Source of the DNA: Pseudomonas kermanshahensis
Lineage (GTDB): Bacteria > Pseudomonadota > Gammaproteobacteria > Pseudomonadales > Pseudomonadaceae
Length of the DNA stretch: 64,000 nucleotides
Assembly: GCF_014269205.2 (NCBI RefSeq)
Contig: NZ_JABWRY020000001.1
Location: forward strand, 3,534,001 to 3,598,000
Direction: 5' to 3'
A model generated the notes under the pieces. That model made no database searches. It was not told the origin of the DNA and saw only the letters and a program-made list of their open reading frames with translations. Shown piece after piece: positions 45,201-52,529 of this stretch. The translations under genes and the position numbers were made by a program. The first letter of the stretch is position 1. Each line of letters begins with the position of its first letter.

Positions 45201-47028
45201 GCGTCACGCCGCGAATGATTGCCCCTGCCGCTTCATCGGCCGTCGCCCCGCTGCCAGCGAATGCCAGCGGGTTGAGGAAGGCAGCGATCAGGCCAAGCTG
45301 CTGGTCGGGGTTGTTGGGGTCGGTAAGGACGGGGTTGAACTCGGGGTCGAAGCGATCGACGGTCTCGGTCAGCATCGAGTGGCCGAAGCGGTACACCACG
45401 TGGGCGAACTCGGCGAGGATGGCCGGGTTGATCGAGGTGTCATAACCGTTAGGCGCCAGAAACTCGTCGATCTGCGGCTGGATGGTGCGGGCGAACTCCT
45501 CGAACACCAGGTGCTGGTACTGCATCTCGGTGCCGAACTTGGCGGCCTGGAACAGGCGTTCGCCATCCCACACCAGCGCGGCGATGGCGGCAGGTGTGGT
45601 CGGCAGCACGGCAACGTCATCCACCAGCCATTCGTTGAGGAAGGCCAGGTCGCCTGCGGCGAGGATGGTGTCCTTGGATTGCTGGACCAAGCGGTTGTGC
45701 TCGGAGTGGAACACGTGGTGCACGGCGGTCAGGCCGATGTTCTCGTTCACCCGGCCGTCGCCGGCGATGTAGTGGGCGTCGAGCAGTTCGTTGTCGTAGG
45801 TCAGGTTGTTGCCACCTGGGCCCACCAGCTGCGCGTTGCCCACCGCGGTGTCGCCGTCGGCCTGCAGCACGCCGCCGACCACGACGGGCGCGGCGTTGTG
45901 GGCGATATCGTCGAGGAAGCCGTGCCCGGTGCTGACGGCATTGGCCAGGCTGATCGGCGCGGCGCGATTGCCCTCGACCAGTTGGGTTACGTCATCGGCC
46001 GTGCCGGCAACCCCATCAGCGCCATTGCTGACGCGCATCACCACCTGCGGCATGCCATTGGGCCCGCGCAGGAAGTTGCCATAGGCATCGGTCGCCAGCA
46101 GCGGCACGCTGTGTACGTCGGCATCGGTCAGGTTGATACCGAGCAGGTCGCGGGCCTGGGCTTTGACCACGGCCCAGGTGGCCATGCCGCCATTTTCGCC
46201 ATTGCCATCGTCGGCCGTGCCGAACTTGCCGTCGGCGCCGAGATCGCGGTTGGTGATCAGCCGCCCAGTGGCAATCGGGTCGCCCGCGGCGTTGAGCATG
46301 TATTCGCGCAGGAACACCTGGTGCGAGGGGTGCGAGCTGTAGGTCTGGCTCTGGTCCACGAACGGCGAGGTGGTGTTGGGCTGGCCATCGTCGGCCGTGC
46401 CCAGCACACCATCCGCGCCGGCCGTGCGCACGGCACGTGGCAGCACCATGAAGTTGGTCGGGCTGTTGGGCACGTACAACGGGTCGTCCGGCTGCAACGG
46501 GATGAACACGATGTCGGTGGTACTCTTGGTCACCAAGTCCAGGCCGTGATCGAAGAACTGGCCGAAGAAAGTCATCCAGGCGTTGAAACCGGCCGTCAGG
46601 CCCGCGTCTGCAGACTGGTTGGGGATGAAGAACACGGGCTTGTCGTCAGCCGTGCCGAACACCCCATCGAGGCCAGGGCTCATCACCGGCGCCGCGCCGC
46701 CATTGGCTTCTACGGCGGCGGGGTTGTTCGGCGTCTGGTCGACGATCAGGTTGCTGATGGTGCGCGGCTGCCCGTCGACCACCGTGCCGGTGCCGGCATA
46801 GGCCGCGCGGTAGGACGCATCAAGCAAACGCAGGAAGGAATTGTCGGCGGCACCGAACTCACTTTGCCCGGCCACCAGGTTGTTGTAGCTGCCGTCCACG
46901 GTGCGCAAGCCAAACGGCACCTGGCTGTTGGGCAGCAGATCGATGAGATTGGCGCCCTTGGCGTGGGCTTCGGCGATGAAGATCTGCTTGAGGATGAACT
47001 CCAGGTCCGACTTGCTGAAATTAGCCAT
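36202..47028 (-). CDS. pehA: Giant secreted animal-type heme peroxidase with RTX repeats
   Basis: 3608-aa protein, type I secretion substrate. It is an internal tandem duplication: unit 1 (residues about 1-1480) and unit 2 (about 1490-2850). Each unit has an animal-type heme peroxidase domain (FFGQFFDHGLDLV with the distal His, HxxFHxEHNRL, YRFGHSMLTETVDRF with the proximal His), then RTX calcium repeats (GGxGxDxxx) and an Ig/cadherin-like segment. Ten GxDGxxGxxDD calcium motifs are inserted in the peroxidase regions. The C-terminal third has Ig-like repeats, a long RTX block (about 3170-3530) and a secretion tail (QDRLDITALN...). It matches the P. putida PehA type as I remember it. Secreted by the divergent operon at 47484. 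Possible oxidative or antimicrobial role outside the cell. Confidence 0.88.
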   Translation of the reverse strand: MANFSKSDLEFILKQIFIAEAHAKGANLIDLLPNSQVPFGLRTVDGSYNNLVAGQSEFGAADNSFLRLLDASYRAAYAGTGTVVDGQPRTISNLIVDQTPNNPAAVEANGGAAPVMSPGLDGVFGTADDKPVFFIPNQSADAGLTAGFNAWMTFFGQFFDHGLDLVTKSTTDIVFIPLQPDDPLYVPNSPTNFMVLPRAVRTAGADGVLGTADDGQPNTTSPFVDQSQTYSSHPSHQVFLREYMLNAAGDPIATGRLITNRDLGADGKFGTADDGNGENGGMATWAVVKAQARDLLGINLTDADVHSVPLLATDAYGNFLRGPNGMPQVVMRVSNGADGVAGTADDVTQLVEGNRAAPISLANAVSTGHGFLDDIAHNAAPVVVGGVLQADGDTAVGNAQLVGPGGNNLTYDNELLDAHYIAGDGRVNENIGLTAVHHVFHSEHNRLVQQSKDTILAAGDLAFLNEWLVDDVAVLPTTPAAIAALVWDGERLFQAAKFGTEMQYQHLVFEEFARTIQPQIDEFLAPNGYDTSINPAILAEFAHVVYRFGHSMLTETVDRFDPEFNPVLTDPNNPDQQLGLIAAFLNPLAFAGSGATADEAAGAIIRGVTRQVGNEIDEFVTEALRNNLLGLPLDLPALNLARGRDTGIPSLNEARREFYAATGDSQLKAYISWVDFADHLKHPASLVNFIAAYGTHATITGATTLADKRAAAVALVFGGDDAPLDRLDFLNGTGAWANVTRAGKDGVLGTADDVSGVTITGVDTIDFWVGGLAEQKMPFGGMLGSSFNFVFETQLEALQNGDRFYYLSRTAGLNFGTELENNSFAKLIMLNSDVTHLSNTVFLTPTFTLEVNQANQFTGLGADGKADPTGGIMIYGQEIVPLVIRDNPDTVGPDSNYLHYTGLDHVVLGGTAGNDIIISSEGDDTLYGDGGDDRLEGGAGNDAVLGGAGDDIITDSFGDNRLEGNAGNDVIVAGSMGVAGNLILGGDGQDFIITTEDISTTFGGQGDDFILGAKTNLPPTGNEGDDWIEKGTQDGAPGDNFAPLLGDEVVGNDIFVGGGGFDEMIGEGGDDIFVGSDAQDKMDGMSGFDWVTYKNDQVGVTVDLSLAALAQPHGNAPNQNAGVFNPVGASPASILDRFAEVEGLSGSKFGDVLKGDDVDAVTILNHGGATGSALTNVALIHGLQQFLADAGLPTTGFATGNIILGGNGSDLIEGRGGDDLIDGDKWINVRIAVYAAGDVNHTGPEIASFDSMVDMIPFMLDRTYNPGQLKAVREILPGTSTGGSAFDTAVFSGVQADYVVTQNNRGTADVSDDVWTVTDTVAGRDGVDTLLHIERLQFADGQRVLVTGVNAQPTGSPTVTDNNAGAITVGDMLTVSMAGVRDGDNVSLTNPQGVLNNTSVSYYWQFEADPGSGVFEDIILLPAGDLAFQSADGTAFKVSPDLAGLSLRVKAIYQDAHGTTEVLFSQPTAVVEAGAPVVPTAPTPVVDASEGGAGLHMVRSDLNFILAQIKIAEADAAGQDILSLIPNIRAPLGLRAVDGSNNNLMNLNGINNTQFGAADNVFPRLTDPVFNPAEGAPAGFFGPGSPAIPGSSYQQTSGAVFDSQPRTISNLIVDQTSNNPAAYATAYDPGADGVLNFGTPGNDDVLKDGVRVVASPGLDGQFGTNDDHDVYLFENTTADAGLSAPFNAWMTFFGQFFDHGLDLVTKGGSGTVYIPLQPDDPLYVPGGHTNFMVLTRATNQPGPDGILGNADDIHEHSNTTTPFVDQNQTYSSHPSHQVFLRGYQMTDHGPVATGRLITNRDLGADGKFGSADDSEIGGMATWKVVKAQANDLLGIHLTDADVNNVPLLATDAYGNFIKGPNGYPMVVMKGADGLGGTADDVLVEGNPLAPIDLTNAVRTGHEFLADIAHNAVPVFNGGVLAPDAGIQVGNAVPVNPQTGANLAYDNELLDAHYIAGDGRVNENIGLTAVHAIFHAEHNRLVAQTKDTVLDSGDVAFLNEWLLNPVNALPASQAEIDALVWNGERLFQAAKFGTEMQYQHLVFEEFARTIQPRVDLFFAPTQVYDVDLDASIVAEFAHTVYRFGHSMLTETVDRFDIDFNVVKDPSSADPDQQLGLIAAFLNPLAYAASGVTPEDATSAIVRGVTRQAGNEIDEFVTEALRNNLLGLPLDLPAINIARGRDVGIPSLNAVRRDIYGQTGDTQLKPYTSWVDLVQHLKHPESLINFIAAYGTHSTITGATTLVDKRAAAMALVFGGDGSPLDRLDFLNGTGAWANVTRPGKDGVLGTADDLKGVTVTGVDAIDLWIGGLAEAKTPFGGMLGSTFNFVFENQLEKLQDGDRFYYLERTAGLSMNAELESNSFAKLIMANTSATHLPGLVFSDPAFYLEVDRSKQYNDGLGNADPLGENGQQVVFRDSPLTAGPDSNYIRYAGDEHIVLGGTNGADVLVSGGGDDTVWGDAGNDRIEGGNGNDQLRGGAGDDIISDMGGDDNIQGGDGNDVLHGGNGINLIIGGFGNDFIVTGEDASEAIGGQGNDFILGSKANEQDMGNEGDDWIEKGTSDGAPGDNFDPLGNDPIIGNDVFVGGNENDKFNGEGGDDIMVGSLGFGDRYIGGSGYDWATFKGLAQGVTIDYSDRFFDVPPVPGSGASALVRFDIMEGLSGSAHGDFLRGDNEDAASLPTAGANGSVLTNISLINGLADLLAAGATFYDGGNIILGGSGSDLIEGRGGDDILDGDKWLNVRISVRANSDGTGPEIASFDSMEPMVPFMLNGTYNPGQLVITREILKGTDNFDTALFSGVATDYNVVVDGNTVIVTDLVAGRDGVDRLTGIERLQFSDRAIASGVGTAANAGPSGHLVILDDATGVRDDTPVAGQLLRVTDLAVHDADNTSASNPTGAVNGPVAYYWQVEQLPGSGVYEDITFVAAGEVSRAIGSTYRVTDDVAGLSIRVRAVYQDAKGTLEIVDSAPNSAPSAGPAVTGLLIQNQTLTANPATIVDADGLSNPQFTFQWQSNRGVGWVNIAGAINSTFVLTQAQVGQNMRVVVSYVDDFGVHESVASDILDPVANVNDAPTGAVLISDTTPDRGQVLTALTAGIADLDGLGAFSFQWQQGSGSSFSNIVGATAATFTPGFAQGNQQLRVIVRYTDGFGTLETLTSAATAPVVVPPGVTLVGTNAANTLTGAAGNDVISGLGGNDTLNGLGGADQLFGGLGNDVLNGGDDPDILNGDDGNDTLNGGLGADAMNGGAGNDTFVVDNAGDTVTEALNGGTDLVQTSLASYTLTANVENLTYTGSSSFTGTGNALANTLTGGAANDVLNGGAGADRLVGGVGNDTYVVDNANDVVVEASGAGTDTVQTSLGTYTLAGNVENLTFTGVGNFTATGNGLANLINGGAGNDTLNGDGGNDILNGNAGNDTLNGDAGNDQLFGGLGIDTLNGGGGDDSLDGGDGNDSLLGGAGNDTLLGGLGNDTLDGGVGVDLLQGGDGNDTLFGDVGNDTLLGGAGNDFINGAAGNDTVTGGAGNDTMIATDGNDVFQFAAGFGNDLIINFDAIASGGQDRLDITALNITAATFAASVTIADVGADTLVSIGAADSIRLVGVADATTVTAADFILAG

Positions 47029-47483
47029 TTAGATTGCCCTCGATCTATCGGGAGAAAGACACAGGGCAACAGGGTCCATCCCGCGCCCAGTCAGTGCTGA
47101 CGTGCGCAGTTCGTGGTTCGGTTTTCCGGGATCGGTGGTGCGATGACTTCTGGTCAAGCGCGGCCCGTTGGAGCGGCCCGAATAATCAAGACTAAAGTCG
47201 TAGGTTCAAACCTTGTCAATAAGCCGTCGAAAAAATGACTCTCGATGATAATGCGTTGCAACTCGCTGTTTTTACTTGACTTATAAAAAGTTCAAAGAAT
47301 TTATAGAGCGAAATGATATTACAAGATATTTCGTTGCAACCTACGCTCGTGCTTGTGGGGCACCGCAGCGTTTTCGGATGATTCGCCTACAGAGCGACCC
47401 GCCTGCGTGCCGTCCAGAAGCCACATCTAGAGCAGTCCAGAGCGCCGCAACGGCCTCCGGTTTGGTACAGAGGGAGGCCCCAG
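47029..47483. promoter_or_regulatory. Divergent promoter region, pehA / type I secretion operon
   Basis: 455 bp without a gene. It is AT-rich around 47190-47340 in contrast to its surroundings. A sigma70-like pair on the plus strand is TTGACT (47276-47281) with ATTTAT (47299-47304), 17 nt apart; the match at -10 is weak. No convincing Fur or OxyR site was seen. The peroxidase ATG on the minus side has GAGGG about 10 nt upstream. Confidence 0.35.
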
Positions 47484-49220
47484 ATGCACAAGCAGCCGCG
47501 CACCCGTTCCGAGCTGGCCGAGGCGCTCTTTCGCCTGCGCCGCAGCTTCTACTCACTGGCAGGCTTCAGCGGCGTGATAAACGTCATGATGTTGACGCCA
47601 GCTGTCTACATGCTCCAGGTCTACGACCGCGCCCTGGTCAGCCGTAACGTCACCACATTGACGATGCTCACCGTGCTGGTGGTCGGGCTGTTCCTGCTGA
47701 TGTCCGCCCTGGAAATGATCCGCACCCGCGTGTTGATCCGGGTCGGCAACTGCCTGGACATGGACCTCAACCGGCGCATCTTCAGCGCCGCCTTCGAGCG
47801 CAATCTGAACCGCGCCGGTGGCAACCCGGCCCAGGCCCTGCAAGACCTGGCACAGGTCCGCCAGTTCTTGACCGGCAATGGCCTGTTCGCCTTCTTCGAT
47901 GCACCGTGGACGCCCATCTACCTGCTGGTGTGCTACCTGATCCACCCGCTGCTGGGGCTGGTCACGATGATCGGCTCGATGATCCTCGCCGGCCTGGCGT
48001 ACCTCACCGAAAAGGCCACCCACAAGCCGTTGGCCGAGGCCAACCACGCGGCGCTGTCGTCTGCCAACTACGCCAACAACAACCTGCGCAATGCCGAAGT
48101 CATCGAGGCCATGGGCATGCTGCCGTCGATCAGCAAGCGTTGGTACCAGAGCCATCTGCGCATCCTGCAGATGCAGACGCTGGCGTCCGACCGTGCGGCC
48201 TTGATCAGCAGCACCGGGCGCTTCGTGCGCATCACCCTGCAATCGCTGATCCTCGGCACCGGTGCGCTGCTGGCGATCGAAGGCAAGATCACCCCGGGCA
48301 TGATGATCGCCTGCTCGATCCTCACCGGTCGCGCACTGGGGCCGGTGGAACAAGTCATCGCCTCGTGGAAGCAACTGCTTGGCTGCCGCTCAGCCTGGGG
48401 GCGGCTGACCGAGCTGCTGCAGGACTACCCACGCCGCCCACCGAGCATGTCGCTGCAACGGCCCCTGGGCATGCTCGCCGTGGAGAACGTGTTTGCTGGC
48501 GCCCCCGGCACCAACACCACCATTCTGCGCGGGGTGAGCTTCAGCCTGGCGCCGGGCGAAAGCCTCGGCATCATCGGCCCCTCCGCCTCGGGCAAGTCCA
48601 CCCTCGCCCGCCTGCTGGTTGGCGTCTGGCCGACCCAGGCCGGCAAGGTGCGCCTGGACGGCGCCGACATGTTCACCTGGAACAAAGGCGAACTGGGCCC
48701 GTGGCTCGGCTACCTGCCGCAAGACGTCGAACTGTTCGAAGGGACCATCGCCGACAACATCGCGCGGTTTGCCGAGGTGGACAGCGATGCGGTCATCCGC
48801 GCAGCCAAGAGCACCGGCGTGCACGAGATGATCCTGCGCTTCCCGCAGGGCTACGACACCCGCCTGGGCACCGATGGCAGCCCGCTTTCCGGTGGCCAGA
48901 AACAGCGTATTGCCCTGGCCCGTGCGTTGTATGGCGAACCTAACCTGGTGGTGCTGGATGAGCCCAACGCCAACCTTGACGATGTTGGGGAAAAGGCCCT
49001 GGTCGATGCCCTGGGCGAACTCAAAGGCCGTGGCGCCACGGTGGTGCTGGTTTCTCACCGGCCCAACGTGCTGTGCGCCGTCGACAAGGTGCTGATGCTG
49101 CGTGACGGCGGCGTGCAGATGCTGGGCACGCGCGACGAAGTCTTTGCCGCCCTGCGCAAGGCAAGCGTGATACCGGCGGCCGCAGCAGCGCCGCTGGCTT
49201 CGGTAAAAGTACGGGAGTAA
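47484..49220 (+). CDS. Type I secretion ABC transporter (PrtD/HasD class)
   Basis: 578-aa inner-membrane ABC protein with the PrtD-type membrane domain (MLTPAVYMLQVYDRALVSRNVTTL near residue 35) and a nucleotide-binding domain: Walker A GPSASGKST, signature LSGGQKQR, Walker B LVVLDEPNANLD. No peptidase domain at the N-terminus, fitting RTX-tail substrates. GGGAGG precedes the ATG. First gene of a three-gene secretion operon divergent from the peroxidase, its presumed cargo. Confidence 0.93.
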   Translation: MHKQPRTRSELAEALFRLRRSFYSLAGFSGVINVMMLTPAVYMLQVYDRALVSRNVTTLTMLTVLVVGLFLLMSALEMIRTRVLIRVGNCLDMDLNRRIFSAAFERNLNRAGGNPAQALQDLAQVRQFLTGNGLFAFFDAPWTPIYLLVCYLIHPLLGLVTMIGSMILAGLAYLTEKATHKPLAEANHAALSSANYANNNLRNAEVIEAMGMLPSISKRWYQSHLRILQMQTLASDRAALISSTGRFVRITLQSLILGTGALLAIEGKITPGMMIACSILTGRALGPVEQVIASWKQLLGCRSAWGRLTELLQDYPRRPPSMSLQRPLGMLAVENVFAGAPGTNTTILRGVSFSLAPGESLGIIGPSASGKSTLARLLVGVWPTQAGKVRLDGADMFTWNKGELGPWLGYLPQDVELFEGTIADNIARFAEVDSDAVIRAAKSTGVHEMILRFPQGYDTRLGTDGSPLSGGQKQRIALARALYGEPNLVVLDEPNANLDDVGEKALVDALGELKGRGATVVLVSHRPNVLCAVDKVLMLRDGGVQMLGTRDEVFAALRKASVIPAAAAAPLASVKVRE

Positions 49221-49226
49221 CCGATC

Positions 49227-50567
49227 ATGCACATGAGCCAACCGACCGAGTTGATCCCTGCCGAGGCTAAGCGCCTGATCGACCTGGATGCCGGCAAGCC
49301 GGTGCGCTGGGGCCTGTGGCTGGTGCTGGCCGGCTTCGGCGGCTTTTTGCTGTGGGCCTGGCTGGCGCCGCTGGATGCCGGCGTGGTGGCCACCGGCACG
49401 GTCAAGGTCACCAGCAATCGCAAGGCCGTGCAGCACTTGAGCGGCGGCACCGTGGAGGCGATCCTGGTGCGCGAAGGCGACGTGGTGAAAAAGGACCAGG
49501 AACTGGTTCGCCTCGATGCCCTGCGAGCCGTGGCCGAACAGGGCGCAGTCAGCGCCCAGTACATTGTCAGCAAGACCGTGGAAAACCGCCTCGAAGCCGA
49601 GCGCGACAACCGCGACTCGGTAACCTTCGACCCCGCGCTGCTCAAGCGCTTCAGCGCAGACCCACGCCTGCTGGCTGCCATGGACTTGCAGCAGCGCTTG
49701 CTGGACACCCGCCGCGCCGGCCTGGCGGGCGAGCTCAGCATCCTCGAAGAGAACCTGGCGGCATCGGCCGTGCAGCTCAAAGGCCTGCAGCAGGTGTACG
49801 GCGCCCGCGCCTCGCAGATCAACTTCCTCGGCCAGGAGCTGCAAGGGACCCGCGTGCTGGCCGCCGAAGGTTATGTGCCGCGCAACCGCCTGCTGGAACT
49901 GGAGCGCAGCAACGCCGACCTCTCCGCCGGCCAGGCCGAGAACCTCAACAACATCGCCCGGGTGCGCAGCCAGGCCACCGAGATCAAGCTACGCATGCTT
50001 CAGCGCCAGCACGATTACTTGAAAGAGGTCGAGTCGCAACTGACCGACACCGCCAAGGAAAACACCACCCTGGCCGACCGCTTGCGTGCATTGGACTACG
50101 AAGTGACTCACACGGTGATCCGCTCACCCATCGATGGCATGGTCCAGGCGCTGGGCATCGCCACGGTCGGCGGGGTTATCCAGCCTGGCGCCAAGCTGAT
50201 GGAAATCGTCCCGCTCGACGAGCCGTTGCAGGTCGACGCGATGATCCCGGTGCAGGCCATCGACAAAATGGTCCCAGGGCTTGCCGTGGACATCGCCTTC
50301 CCGGCCTTCAACCACGCTCAGACCCCAAACATCCCCGGCCGTGTGAAAACCATCTCTGCCGACCGCCTGCTCGATGAAGAAAGCAAGCAGCCGTTCTACC
50401 TGGCGCAGGTGGACGTTTCACCCGCCGGCATGAGCTTGCTGGGCAGCAACCACATACGCCCCGGTATGCCGGCCACCGTCACCATCAAGACCGGCGAGCG
50501 CAACCTGCTCAGCTACCTGCTCAAACCCATGCTCGAACGCGTCGACAGCGCGTTCAAGGAGCAATGA
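49227..50567 (+). CDS. Type I secretion membrane-fusion protein (HlyD/PrtE class)
   Basis: 446-aa adaptor: one N-terminal membrane helix (WGLWLVLAGFGGFLLWAWLAPL), lipoyl halves around GTVKVTSNRKAVQHLSGGTVEAILV and THTVIRSPIDGMVQAL, a coiled-coil hairpin between, and the C-terminal RPGMPATVTIKTGERNLLSYLLKP typical of HlyD-type proteins. It starts 6 nt after the ATPase stop; a second in-frame ATG at 49233 is possible. Confidence 0.92.
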   Translation: MHMSQPTELIPAEAKRLIDLDAGKPVRWGLWLVLAGFGGFLLWAWLAPLDAGVVATGTVKVTSNRKAVQHLSGGTVEAILVREGDVVKKDQELVRLDALRAVAEQGAVSAQYIVSKTVENRLEAERDNRDSVTFDPALLKRFSADPRLLAAMDLQQRLLDTRRAGLAGELSILEENLAASAVQLKGLQQVYGARASQINFLGQELQGTRVLAAEGYVPRNRLLELERSNADLSAGQAENLNNIARVRSQATEIKLRMLQRQHDYLKEVESQLTDTAKENTTLADRLRALDYEVTHTVIRSPIDGMVQALGIATVGGVIQPGAKLMEIVPLDEPLQVDAMIPVQAIDKMVPGLAVDIAFPAFNHAQTPNIPGRVKTISADRLLDEESKQPFYLAQVDVSPAGMSLLGSNHIRPGMPATVTIKTGERNLLSYLLKPMLERVDSAFKEQ

Positions 50568-50568
50568 G

Positions 50569-51897
50569 ATGAACCGCCACTGCCTGATGTTGTGCCTGTT
50601 GGGGTTGTCCTTACCAGCCAGTGCCATGGACCTGAAGCAAGCCTGGGACCTGCTGCAGTACCAAGGGCCCATCTACCATGCCGCCGAGCATGAGAAACAA
50701 GCAGGCCTGGAAAACCGGGCCATCGGCCAAGCCGGCCTGCTGCCGCAGATCAATGCCACGGCCTATTACAATAAGGTCAATGGCTCGCAGCGTCAGAGCG
50801 GCCAGGACAACGACCTGAACTACGACTCCAAAGGCGCCAGCGTGCGCCTGCGCCAACCGCTGTTCAACAAGCAGAAGATGGCCGAATACCGCCAGGGCCA
50901 ACAGCGTGCCGACTACAGCGTCGCGGTGTTCGATGCCAAGAGCCAGGATGCCGCGGTGCGCCTGGCAGACAGTTATTTCGATGTGCTGTTGGCCAGCGAA
51001 ACCATCACCCTGGCCAGGGCCAAGCTGAACGCTTTCGAGGAGCAGCTTGCGTCAGCGAAACGGCGCATGGAGCTGGGCGCCGGCACGGTGACCGACATCG
51101 ACGAATCGGTCGCTCGCCGCGACCTGGCAGAAGCCGACCTGATCGAGGCGCAGGACAACCTGGTCAACGCCCGCCGCAAGCTCGAGGAGTACATCGGTGA
51201 AACCCCGGCATCGCTGACCACCTTGCAGCCAGGCTTCACCACCCCGCCGCTGCTACCGGGCAACCTGCAGGACTGGCTGGTCAAAGCACAAACCGACAGC
51301 CCGCTGATTCACGCCCGCCGGCACAGCTACGAACTGGCAGAAGAAGAGGTGAACCGGGCCAAGGCCGGGCACTGGCCGACCCTGGACTTCGTTGCCGGTT
51401 ACACCGCGGGCAGCAGCCAATCGATTTCAGAGCTGAACCAGCGCAACCAGTACAGCTCGATCGGCTTGGAACTGAACATCCCGTTGTACAGCGGCGGCAG
51501 CACCAGCGCGCTGACCCGCCAGGCCAGCGCCAACAGTTCGAAAGCGCTGGACGAGCTCGACGCCACCCGCCAGGAAGTCATCTCCGGCACCACCCGTGAG
51601 TACCGAGGTGTGCAGAGTGGCGCCATGCGTATCCATGCGCTGGAAAAGGCCGTCGCGTCCAACGAACGTTCGCTGACTTCAACACGCAAAGGCTTCAAGG
51701 AGGGCGGTACCAGTACCAACTCGGATGTGCTTAATGCGGAGGAATTGCTGTTCGACGCACGGCATGACCTGTTCGAGGCCAAGTTGAACTACCTGATGTC
51801 ACGCCTGCGCCTGGCGTCATCGGTGGGCAGCCTGGGGGACGACGATATCGAGCTGGTCAACAATTACCTTGGGCCGGAGTTGATGGTGAGTAACTGA
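50569..51897 (+). CDS. TolC-family outer-membrane channel
   Basis: 442-aa TolC-type protein. Signal peptide MNRHCLMLCLLGLSLPASA before MDLKQAWDLL. Two repeats of the TolC fold, with LRLRQPLFNKQKMAEYRQG and IPLYSGGSTSALTRQA as matching strand regions. The start ATG follows the upstream stop by 1 nt. It completes the type I secretion machine. Confidence 0.92.
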   Translation: MNRHCLMLCLLGLSLPASAMDLKQAWDLLQYQGPIYHAAEHEKQAGLENRAIGQAGLLPQINATAYYNKVNGSQRQSGQDNDLNYDSKGASVRLRQPLFNKQKMAEYRQGQQRADYSVAVFDAKSQDAAVRLADSYFDVLLASETITLARAKLNAFEEQLASAKRRMELGAGTVTDIDESVARRDLAEADLIEAQDNLVNARRKLEEYIGETPASLTTLQPGFTTPPLLPGNLQDWLVKAQTDSPLIHARRHSYELAEEEVNRAKAGHWPTLDFVAGYTAGSSQSISELNQRNQYSSIGLELNIPLYSGGSTSALTRQASANSSKALDELDATRQEVISGTTREYRGVQSGAMRIHALEKAVASNERSLTSTRKGFKEGGTSTNSDVLNAEELLFDARHDLFEAKLNYLMSRLRLASSVGSLGDDDIELVNNYLGPELMVSN

Positions 51898-51919
51898 CCT
51901 GCTCTGGCTTTGTTTAAGC

Positions 51920-52047
51920 TTGAGATTGTTGGTGGCGCTTAAGGCCTTGTAACGCAGGCGGTAATAGCCTTGGTAGCATGAGATCGCCAGCATCTTCAGG
52001 AACAGCACGACCACACAGACCGCATAGACAGACAGGGCATCGTGCAT
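51920..52047 (-). pseudogene. N-terminal remnant of a MAPEG-family membrane protein
   Basis: From the ATG at 52047 the minus strand encodes DALSVYAVCVVVLFLKMLAI followed by SCYQGYYRLRYKAL, the N-terminal first helix and loop of MAPEG (glutathione/eicosanoid) proteins. Similarity stops after about 43 codons, where the frame runs into the 3' end of the tolC gene. The remaining three quarters of the family length are missing, so it is a truncated remnant. Confidence 0.55.
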
Positions 52048-52164
52048 CACGCCCCTCGTGAGCATGATGTGCCGAGCGCCTGCCAAAGCCTTCAAACACG
52101 ATGTACAGAAGCGGCCCCACGGACACAAACACAGCCGTGAGCAGCAAAAAAGGGGCAACCCGTA

Positions 52165-52515
52165 ACTACGATCGTCCTTTCGAACGGGCATACCTTGGTC
52201 AACACGGAGGAAGTCCGCACAATCGCTTGGCAACGTGCCTCACGCGAAGCCGCCGGCAACGCGGCGCTGGCGAGCCTATTGGCGCAACTGCCGACACCCG
52301 AAGCGGGTACCGCATTCGTATCGTCGTCGCCCGTGGTGCTGACTCGGCTGCGCTCGAGCCAAGACGAGTTGAAATTTCTCTCGACGTTCACGACGTTTGG
52401 CATGTCTCAGGATATAACAGTGGCATCGCTGCGCATCGAGCACTTGATACCCGCCGATGCGCAAACCTGGCAAGCCATGACATTGGCCTGCAGTGATACG
52501 ACGAATACTCAGTGA
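52165..52515 (+). pseudogene. C-terminal remnant of an XRE/MmyB-type transcription regulator
   Basis: Open frame ending at 52515 with the C-terminal signature of MmyB-like ligand-binding domains: LKFLSTFTTFGMSQDITVAS and LRIEHLIPADAQTWQAM; upstream, AWQRASREAAGNAALASLLAQL also fits the family. The helix-turn-helix half and any ATG start are absent (only TTG at 52195), so it is a 5'-truncated relic. It ends just before chrA. Region 51898-52529 otherwise holds no gene. Confidence 0.6.
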
Positions 52516-52529
52516 GTGGGGGAAACACG

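Noticed and set aside
42853..47100. Plus-strand open frame of 1415 codons opposite the giant peroxidase
   Set aside because: It is the antisense shadow of pehA. The protein is low-complexity and has no domain logic, while the minus strand gives clear peroxidase and RTX motifs. The same holds for other long plus-strand frames at 37630-38649, 39160-40071 and 40336-42222.
47200..47260. Fur-box-like GATGATAATGCGT upstream of the secretion operon
   Set aside because: Only about half of the 19-bp Fur consensus is present and the second half shows no symmetry.
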